A stretch of 5,334 nucleotides of DNA from Acidimicrobiaceae bacterium. Its GTDB lineage: Bacteria; Actinomycetota; Acidimicrobiia; Acidimicrobiales; Palsa-688. How positions within the stretch are numbered: position 1 is the first letter of the stretch; each line of letters starts with the position of its first letter. A program made the position numbers and the translations under genes. The notes beneath the pieces were generated by a model. That model saw only the letters and a program-made list of their open reading frames with translations, was not told the origin of the DNA and ran no database searches. This document shows, one piece after another, positions 1 through 4,785 of this stretch. Location: NCBI GenBank assembly GCA_030838025.1, contig JAUTXM010000193.1, forward strand, positions 1 through 5,334. Reading direction: 5' to 3'.

Positions 1-1
1 T

Positions 2-925
2 CCGGGCGATCCCTTCGCGGGATTCGGGGCGACCGGCCTGGGCGACCTCTTCGACGCCTTCTTCGGTGGTGCCAGCCCGTTCGGCGCCGGTGCCGGCGCC
101 GCCGCGGGCGGTGCTCGCCGGGGCGGCCGTCCCGGGCCGCCCCAGGGGGAGGACAGCGAAGCGGTGCTTGACCTTGACTTCGCCGACGCCGTGTTCGGTG
201 TCGAGCAGGAGATCTCGGTGCGCATCCCCGTGCCGTGCTCGGTGTGCGACGCCACCGGCGCTCGTCCGGGCACCAGCCCCGTCACATGCACCAACTGCGG
301 CGGCACCGGCGAGCTGCGCCGGGTGCGCCAGTCGATCCTCGGCCAGATGGTGACCGCCAGCCCCTGTACCCGCTGCGGCGGCACGGGCCAGGAGATCGCC
401 AGCCCGTGTGCCGAGTGCCGCGGCCAGGGCCGGCGCAACGAAGAGCGGACCTTCATGGTCGAGGTGCCGGCCGGGGTCGACAACGGCTCCACCCTCCGCC
501 TGCCCGGGCGGGGGGCCGCAGGACCGCGGGGCGGTCCCCCGGGCGACTTGTTCGTGCACCTCCGGGTGCACGCCCATCCTCGCCTGCAGCGTTCGGGCAA
601 CGACCTGCACCATGAGCTCCACCTGGCCATGACCCAGGCATCGCTCGGGGTGACGCTGCCCTTCGAGACCCTCGACGGCTCCGAGGAACTGACGTTCTCG
701 CCCGGAACGCAGACCGGCCAGGTCATCCGCCTTCGCGGTCGGGGCGTACCGGTGCTCCAGGGCCGGGGCCGGGGCGACCTCCTGATCACGGTGGTGGTGG
801 ACGTGCCGACCGAGCTGACCAAGGAGCAGGAGGAGTTGCTGCGCAACCTGGCGGCCCAGCGCGAGGAGACGGTGGCGCCCCAGGAGGCGGGGCTGTTCTC
901 CAAGATCCGCCACGCCTTCAAATAG
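2..925 (+). CDS. dnaJ: Chaperone protein DnaJ (Hsp40), 3' part; 5' end outside the window
   Basis: Co-chaperone that delivers unfolded clients to DnaK and stimulates its ATPase in the cytoplasm. The frame is open from base 2 to the TAG at 923-925, giving 307 visible residues; the J domain (about 70 residues with HPD) lies off the left edge. Seen in order: a Gly/Phe-rich linker (visible residues 1-45, including FAGFG and LFDAFFGG), a zinc-binding region with four Cys pairs (visible residues 79/82, 96/99, 122/125, 136/139), then the two beta client-binding domains (GDLFVHLRVHAHP; RLRGRGVP; GDLLITVVVDVP) and a C-terminal helix ending GLFSKIRHAFK, typical of actinobacterial DnaJ. Zinc motifs 2-4 read CTNCGGTG, CTRCGGTG and CAECRGQG; the first is CSVCDATG, with Ala where the family has Gly. 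It is followed immediately by rsmE, as in many hrcA-dnaJ-rsmE clusters. The identity is secure; the choice between paralogues (DnaJ1/DnaJ2) is not testable here. Confidence 0.96.
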   Translation, partial: PGDPFAGFGATGLGDLFDAFFGGASPFGAGAGAAAGGARRGGRPGPPQGEDSEAVLDLDFADAVFGVEQEISVRIPVPCSVCDATGARPGTSPVTCTNCGGTGELRRVRQSILGQMVTASPCTRCGGTGQEIASPCAECRGQGRRNEERTFMVEVPAGVDNGSTLRLPGRGAAGPRGGPPGDLFVHLRVHAHPRLQRSGNDLHHELHLAMTQASLGVTLPFETLDGSEELTFSPGTQTGQVIRLRGRGVPVLQGRGRGDLLITVVVDVPTELTKEQEELLRNLAAQREETVAPQEAGLFSKIRHAFK

Positions 926-983
926 GGCTGCGGCCCACGTTTTCGTAACCGACCTGGATCGTCCCGAGCTGGGCGGCGACGAC
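924..983 (+). other. Coding-like 5' extension of rsmE without a canonical start codon
   Basis: This 60-base stretch is in frame with rsmE and encodes RAAAHVFVTDLDRPELGGDD, which matches the expected first beta strand of RsmE (a short leader, then FV, then an acidic DL segment). The frame is open from just after the TGA at 816-818. Reading every codon from 819 to 981, I find no ATG, GTG or TTG; the only near-cognates are ACG at 912 and CTG at 954 and 969. One added G between bases 923 and 924 would give AAATGAGGGCT, that is a dnaJ TGA stop overlapping an rsmE ATG in the common ATGA arrangement. A one-base deletion or a sequence error is therefore my favoured explanation; this is inference. Confidence 0.6.
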
Positions 984-1601
984 GTGCACCACCTGGCCCG
1001 GGTGTTGCGGCTCAGTGCCGGGGAGGCGGTGACGGCATCTGACGGTGCCGGGCGGTGGCGTCGCTGCCTGTTCGCCGACGGCGCCCGGCTGGAGGCGGTG
1101 GGTGACATCGCGGTCGTGGCCCGGCCCACCCCGCCGGTGGCGGTGGCGTTTGCCCTGACCAAGGGAGAGCGGCCCGAGTGGACCGTCCAGAAGCTGGCCG
1201 AAGCCGGCGTCGACCGCATCGTCCCCATGACGTCCGCCCGCACCGTGGTGCGCTGGGAGGGGGAGAAGGCGTCTCGCCAGGTCGCCCGGTTGCGCTCGGT
1301 GGCGCGCGCCGCGGCCATGCAGAGCCGCCAGGTCTGGCTGCCGGTGGTCGAGGAGGTGCAGCCCTTCGCGAGCGTCGCGGCGCCCGACGCGGCGGTGGCG
1401 CAGCAGGGCGGCGACCCGCCCAGCCTGGCGCGCCCGTTCATCCTGGTCGGCCCCGAGGGAGGGTGGGATGACGCGGAGCTGGCATTGGGCCTACCGGTCG
1501 TCACCCTGGGGCCGACGGTGCTGCGGTCGGAGACGGCCGCGATGGCCGCAGGAGTGCTGCTGTGCGGCCTGCGAGCGGGCGTCATCGGGAACGTGACGTG
1601 A
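984..1601 (+). CDS. rsmE: 16S rRNA (uracil-1498-N3)-methyltransferase RsmE; true 5' end probably near 924
   Basis: SPOUT-class enzyme that uses S-adenosylmethionine to methylate N3 of U1498 in 16S rRNA of the 30S subunit. Counting from the GTG at 984 (205 residues), the N-terminal PUA-like barrel segment begins at HHLARVLRL. The linker and catalytic part carry ALTKGERPEW (57-66), the AdoMet-loop motif FILVGPEGG (152-160) and the trefoil-knot motif LGPTVLRSETA (175-185). These are diagnostic of RsmE. The usual length is about 240 residues, and the reading frame upstream of 984 encodes a convincing missing N-terminus (AAAHVFVTDLDRPELGGDD, bases 927-983). So 984 is only the first canonical start codon and would truncate the barrel; no good ribosome binding site precedes it. 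The gene lies just after dnaJ, and its TGA overlaps the hemW GTG, which suggests cotranscription and coupling. Function is certain; the start is unresolved. Confidence 0.93.
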   Translation: MHHLARVLRLSAGEAVTASDGAGRWRRCLFADGARLEAVGDIAVVARPTPPVAVAFALTKGERPEWTVQKLAEAGVDRIVPMTSARTVVRWEGEKASRQVARLRSVARAAAMQSRQVWLPVVEEVQPFASVAAPDAAVAQQGGDPPSLARPFILVGPEGGWDDAELALGLPVVTLGPTVLRSETAAMAAGVLLCGLRAGVIGNVT

Positions 1602-2656
1602 CTGATTTCGGGGTGTACGTGCACATTCCGTTCTGTCGTCACCGCTGCGACTACTGCGCCTTTGCCACCTGGACCGATCGCCACGACCTGATGGCGGACT
1701 ATGTCGCCGGATGCCGCCGGGAAGTGGTCCAGGCCGACCTGCCCGCCGCCACCTCGGTCTTCTTCGGCGGCGGCACCCCGTCGTTGTTGCCCAGCGCGCT
1801 GCTCGTCTCCATACTCGCCGTGATCCGGCGCCGGCCCGAGGCCGAAGTCACCGTCGAATGCAATCCCGAGACGGTGACGCCCGCCCTGCTGGCCGACTAC
1901 CGCAACGGCGGGGTCAACCGCCTGTCGTTCGGGGTCCAGTCGCTGGCGCCCCACGTGCTGGCGGCATTGGGCCGGCACCACGACCCCGACACCGTCGAGC
2001 GCGCCGTTCGCGGGGCTCGGGCCGAGGGCTTCGAGTCCGTCAACCTCGACCTGATCTTCGGGGGAGTGGGCGAGTCCCTCGCCGACTGGGCCGCCACCGT
2101 TGAGGCGGCCCTGGCACTCGGCCCCGAACACATCAGTGCCTACGCGCTCACCGTGGAACCCGGCACGCCCCTCGCCCGCGACCGGCTGCGGTGGCCCGAC
2201 GACGACGACCAGGCGGACAAGTACCTCCTGGCCGACGAGCGCCTCGCGGCCTCAGGCTTTGACTGGTACGAGATCTCCAACTGGGCTCGACCGGGGCACG
2301 AGTGTCGCCACAACCGGCTGTACTGGGCCCAGGGTGACTACCGGGGCGTCGGGTGCTCCGCCCACTCACACCAGGGCGGCCGGCGCTGGTGGAATGTGCG
2401 CACGCCGGAGCGCTATCTCGACCTGCTCGGTTCGGGTCGCCGTCCCGTCGGTGGCGAGGAGCTGCTCGATCGCGCCACCCGGGAGTTGGAGCGCCGGCAG
2501 CTGGCCCTGCGCACCCGAGAGGGCGTCGACGCCGAATGTCTGCCCCCACTCGATGGATTGGTCGCTCGTAACGGCGATCGGGCCGTATTGACGGTGCGAG
2601 GCCGGCTCCTGGCCAACGAGGTGGCCACCCAGCTCCGAGTCGGCCGCGAAGATTAG
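1598..2656 (+). CDS. hemW: HemW, radical SAM heme chaperone (HemN-like, formerly annotated as oxygen-independent coproporphyrinogen oxidase)
   Basis: HemW binds heme and an Fe-S cluster and passes heme to target proteins; it is not a true coproporphyrinogen dehydrogenase. From the GTG at 1598 the protein is 352 residues, slightly short of the usual 370-400. HIPFCRHRCDYCAF (9-22) holds the radical SAM triad Cys13/Cys17/Cys20. The following A-F, in place of the extra Cys of HemN (CX3CX2CXC), separates HemW from HemN. Other family marks are FFGGGTPS (55-62), VECNPETV, RLSFGVQS, YEISNWARPGHECRHNRLYW with HNRLYW at 238-243, and GVGCSAHS. I chose 1598 because it gives M-TDFGVYVHIPFC and a 4-base GTGA overlap with the rsmE stop, with GGGA seven bases upstream; a GTG or other in-frame start at 1562 would add 12 non-conserved residues. 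The substrate-loop motif usually like GxPG(Q/E)(T/S) reads GGVGES (155-160), lacking Pro. The TAG overlaps the stop of the convergent gene. Confidence 0.94.
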   Translation: MTDFGVYVHIPFCRHRCDYCAFATWTDRHDLMADYVAGCRREVVQADLPAATSVFFGGGTPSLLPSALLVSILAVIRRRPEAEVTVECNPETVTPALLADYRNGGVNRLSFGVQSLAPHVLAALGRHHDPDTVERAVRGARAEGFESVNLDLIFGGVGESLADWAATVEAALALGPEHISAYALTVEPGTPLARDRLRWPDDDDQADKYLLADERLAASGFDWYEISNWARPGHECRHNRLYWAQGDYRGVGCSAHSHQGGRRWWNVRTPERYLDLLGSGRRPVGGEELLDRATRELERRQLALRTREGVDAECLPPLDGLVARNGDRAVLTVRGRLLANEVATQLRVGRED

Positions 2657-3120
2657 AGGGTCGGGCCTTTGCGGCCCGGTTTGGTGAGGAACCACTGAGC
2701 CGTCAGAAGCCCGATGAGGGTCACGAATCCGATGGCGCTCAGGATCGGAAAGAAGGCACCGATGCTTCCGCTCTGGGCGGCGGACGCCAGCGGCAAGGTG
2801 ACCGGAGCGGGCGCGGGCGCCGGGATGGGCGGCAGCGTGGTCGACGTCGTCGATGTCGAGGTGGTGCTGGGCGAGGTGGTGGTTCCCGCGACCCGGGGCC
2901 GCGTCGGGGCGGTGGTCCGCCTGGTCGTCGGCGTGGTGGCGACCGACGAGCTGGACGGCGGCGCAGTGACCTGGGTGGTGACGGTCGATACCTGCGCCGT
3001 CCGCGAGGCGATGAGCTCAGGCGATGCCGCCGGTGCGGACCAGTCGAGTGGTGCGAACATCAGCCCGATGGCGAGGGCCATCAAGAGTCCGATGATCACA
3101 CGGACGACGGCCCGGCCCAT
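2653..3120 (-). CDS. Small membrane protein with two hydrophobic segments and a Ser/Thr/Pro-rich extracytoplasmic stretch; unknown function
   Basis: I do not recognise a family. The 155-residue product starts at an ATG (3118-3120) with Arg3 and Arg7, then a hydrophobic segment (about 8-24, VIIGLLMALAIGLMFAPL). Residues 43-113 are dominated by Thr, Ser and Pro with runs such as TTTSPSTTSTSTTSTT and PAPAPAPV. A second hydrophobic segment (about 122-145) is followed by a basic tail, KPGRKGPTL. By the positive-inside rule both ends are cytoplasmic and the Ser/Thr/Pro stretch is outside, where it could be glycosylated or span the wall. Alternatively segment 1 is a signal peptide (possible AxA site at 29-31) and segment 2 a C-terminal anchor. 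It begins 12 bases after the pseudokinase stop, so the two are probably cotranscribed; no clear ribosome binding site is seen. Codon third positions are strongly G/C, supporting real coding. Its TAA (2653-2655) overlaps the hemW TAG tail to tail. Confidence 0.75.
   Translation of the reverse strand: MGRAVVRVIIGLLMALAIGLMFAPLDWSAPAASPELIASRTAQVSTVTTQVTAPPSSSSVATTPTTRRTTAPTRPRVAGTTTSPSTTSTSTTSTTLPPIPAPAPAPVTLPLASAAQSGSIGAFFPILSAIGFVTLIGLLTAQWFLTKPGRKGPTL
2662..2678. terminator. Possible bidirectional transcription terminator hairpin after hemW
   Basis: CGGGCC at 2662-2667 and GGCCCG at 2673-2678 form a perfect 6-base-pair GC stem with the 5-base loop TTTGC, starting five bases after the hemW stop. 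It is followed on the plus strand by GTTT only, so it lacks a real U-tract, although many GC-rich actinobacterial terminators do too. It sits within the last codons of the convergent minus-strand gene (Lys/Pro/Gly/Arg-rich tail), so the palindrome could also be chance from codon choice. Placement between converging genes is the main argument for function. Confidence 0.35.
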
Positions 3121-3132
3121 AGCGGCAGTCTG

Positions 3133-4098
3133 TCATGTGGGTCGGTGGGGGTGGATGACGACCGCCGCGGTGGCCCGGCGCAGGACGTGCAGCACATCGC
3201 ATCGCTTCCCGTCGGGTTCGACTCGCAGCGAGACCGCAGCCGGTATCCGGTCGACCAGGTGGGCGGGCCGCGGACCGCTCGCCCGGGCCCAGGCGTCCCA
3301 CATCCAGATCTCGCCCGTCGTGGGCCGCAGCAGGGCCGGAACGGCGACTCGGCATTGCCATCGACCGACGACAAGCACGTCACCGGGCTCCCCGATCCGG
3401 AAGCGCCCCGAGCGTGTCGCCACGACGCCGCCGGGACGCGGAAGCGGGCCGCAGCCCAGATCGACCGGCGGGCAGGCATGCACATCGACTCGGTGTCCGG
3501 ACCGAACAAACGCCAGGGCGACGATCACCGTTGACGCGGCCACGGCCACAGCTACAGGAACCGCCCGCGGTCGTCGCCGGGGCGCCGGCTCGACCGCCAG
3601 GCGCCTGGCCAGCTCACGGGCGGATGGTCCGCCCCGGCCGGCACGGGCAGCACCGGCCAGGATCCGAGACCTGCTGGCGTCGGTGGCGGTCGAGGTTGCG
3701 AGCAGGATGCGGGCCAGGGCGGCGACGTCCCCGGCGGCATCGTCGCCGTGAGGCTCGGCGTCGACGGCAGCCCGGCCGAAGCTGCACAGGACCGGCCGGC
3801 CGGCGGGGTCGACGAGGACGTGGTCGGGGCTCAGGGCCCGATGAACCACCCCGAGGTCATGCAGGTCCGCCAGGGTGGTGGCGAGCGCCACCTCGATCCC
3901 TACCGTGGCCGCGGCGAGCGGTTCGGCGTCCACCAACCGCAGCGTCACGGCATCGCGCTCGGCCCGCAGCATCTCCACCACGCCGGGGTGACGGGCGACC
4001 GCCAGGACCCGGGCTTCGTGTTGCAGACGAATCGTTTCCTCGGCCGACTCGGCGCGCTTGCGAAACTCGCCCGCCGCTCGGTCCACTTCGATGATCAT
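3133..4098 (-). CDS. Membrane-anchored serine/threonine protein kinase-like protein, probable pseudokinase with extracytoplasmic C-terminal domain
   Basis: From the ATG at 4096-4098 the product is 321 residues. Residues 1-170 resemble a shrunken PknB-type kinase fold: FRKRA (Lys14 in the beta-3 position), a helix-C Glu28, HPGVV (37-41), then LHDLGVVHRALSPDHVLVD and PVLCSFGRA in the positions of HRDLKPxNxL and DFG. The HRD Asp is Ala88, the DFG Asp is Ser106, and the usual Lys and Asn of the catalytic loop are Ser and His. There is no glycine-rich loop, because the gene simply starts after it. DVAALARILL and PSARELARRLA echo helix F and the C-lobe end. A transmembrane helix (about 180-198) follows RRRPR. 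The outer domain has Cys209, 216, 249 and 300 and a Trp-rich blade-like segment (GDVLVVGRWQC, RPTTGEIWMWDAW). Phosphotransfer is unlikely; sensing, binding or scaffolding is inferred. An ATG at 4122 (overlapping the nucS ATG) and GTG at 4140 are alternative starts; the codons between 4122 and 4098 (TCA, GAT, GAT, TGT) look non-coding, so I prefer 4098. Confidence 0.82.
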   Translation of the reverse strand: MIIEVDRAAGEFRKRAESAEETIRLQHEARVLAVARHPGVVEMLRAERDAVTLRLVDAEPLAAATVGIEVALATTLADLHDLGVVHRALSPDHVLVDPAGRPVLCSFGRAAVDAEPHGDDAAGDVAALARILLATSTATDASRSRILAGAARAGRGGPSARELARRLAVEPAPRRRPRAVPVAVAVAASTVIVALAFVRSGHRVDVHACPPVDLGCGPLPRPGGVVATRSGRFRIGEPGDVLVVGRWQCRVAVPALLRPTTGEIWMWDAWARASGPRPAHLVDRIPAAVSLRVEPDGKRCDVLHVLRRATAAVVIHPHRPT

Positions 4099-4116
4099 GG
4101 GTGCGAGACAATCATC
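4090..4116. promoter_or_regulatory. Candidate operator/promoter region between divergent nucS and pseudokinase genes
   Basis: A locally AT-rich island in an otherwise GC-rich window. GATGAT (4090-4095) and ATCATC (4111-4116) form an inverted repeat whose half-site centres are 21 bases apart, about two helical turns, as expected for a dimeric regulator. The palindrome ATGATCAT (4091-4098) overlaps the preferred pseudokinase start. On the plus strand GACAAT (4107-4112) ends eight bases before the nucS ATG, which could be a weak -10 element for a leaderless transcript; no convincing Shine-Dalgarno precedes nucS. The arms are short and partly coding, so chance is a real alternative. Confidence 0.3.
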
Positions 4117-4120
4117 TGAC

Positions 4121-4780
4121 ATGCGCCTCGTGATCGCCACCTGCTCGGTGGACTATCAGGGCCGGCTCACGGCTCATCTCCCCATGGCCACCCGGCTGTT
4201 GATGGTGAAGGCCGACGGCTCGGTCTCGATCCATGGCGACGACCGGGCCTACAAGCCGCTCAACTGGATGAGTCCGCCGTGCCGGCTGCACGAGGAGGAG
4301 GGCCGTTGGGTGGTGGTCAACCAGCGCGGTGAGACCCTCACCATCACCATCGAGGCGGTGCTGTCCGACCAGTCCGCCGATCTCGGCGTCGATCCGGGTC
4401 TCAGCAAAGACGGCGTGGAGGCCCACCTGCAGGAGCTCCTGGCGGCCCGCCCCGACGTGTTGGCGGAGGGCCTGCGACTGGTCACGCGGGAGTTCCCGAC
4501 CGACATCGGCCCCGTCGACCTGCTGTGCCGCGACGCCAACGGGGCCGCGGTGGCGGTGGAGATCAAGCGGCGGGGGGACATCGACGGTGTCGAGCAGCTG
4601 GCCCGGTATCTGGAGCGGCTCGACCTCGATGGCCGGCTCCGCCCGGTCCGCGGCATCCTGGCGGCCCAGCAGGTCAAGCCCCAGGCCCGGGTCCTGGCCG
4701 CCGCCCGGGGCATTACGTGGGTCGAGGTCGACTACGACCGGCTGCGGGGCGAGAGCCTCGGTGACCTGACCTTGTTCTGA
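4121..4780 (+). CDS. nucS: Mismatch-specific endonuclease NucS (EndoMS)
   Basis: Endonuclease of the non-canonical mismatch repair pathway used by actinobacteria and many archaea in place of MutS/MutL; it cuts both strands at G-T, G-G and T-T mismatches. The 219-residue product is close to the family's usual 220-230. The N-terminal DNA-binding and dimerisation domain starts MRLVIATCSVDYQGRLTAHL and includes DGSVSIHGDDRAYKPLNWM (32-50). The C-terminal PD-(D/E)XK nuclease domain carries DIGPVDLLCRD and AVEIKRRGDIDGVEQLARYL, with Asp133, Glu147 and Lys149 as catalytic residues; their 14 and 2 residue spacing equals that of Pyrococcus NucS. The last residues GDLTLF fit the C-terminal sliding-clamp binding motif described for the family. 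ATG 4121 matches the conserved N-terminus; the longer frame from 4058 adds sequence antisense to the pseudokinase gene. It is divergent from the pseudokinase and convergent, five bases apart, with the ATPase gene. The catalytic set is intact. Confidence 0.96.
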   Translation: MRLVIATCSVDYQGRLTAHLPMATRLLMVKADGSVSIHGDDRAYKPLNWMSPPCRLHEEEGRWVVVNQRGETLTITIEAVLSDQSADLGVDPGLSKDGVEAHLQELLAARPDVLAEGLRLVTREFPTDIGPVDLLCRDANGAAVAVEIKRRGDIDGVEQLARYLERLDLDGRLRPVRGILAAQQVKPQARVLAAARGITWVEVDYDRLRGESLGDLTLF

Positions 4781-4785
4781 CCCCG

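Noticed and set aside
1562..1597. Upstream in-frame start for hemW, adding 12 residues
   Set aside because: The added MRPASGRHRERD is not like HemW N-termini and would overlap rsmE by 40 bases; GTG 1598 gives the usual short lead before HIPFC and a standard 4-base overlap.
2714..3751. Long plus-strand open frame (345 codons) antisense to the membrane-protein and pseudokinase genes
   Set aside because: It is a GC-rich shadow: its product is a composition-driven Arg/Ala/Thr-rich string with no motifs, while the minus strand shows kinase signatures, membrane helices and stop codons fitting the neighbours.
4058..4120. Upstream in-frame start for nucS, adding 21 residues
   Set aside because: Conserved NucS proteins begin MRLVIA...; the added part is antisense to the pseudokinase N-terminus.
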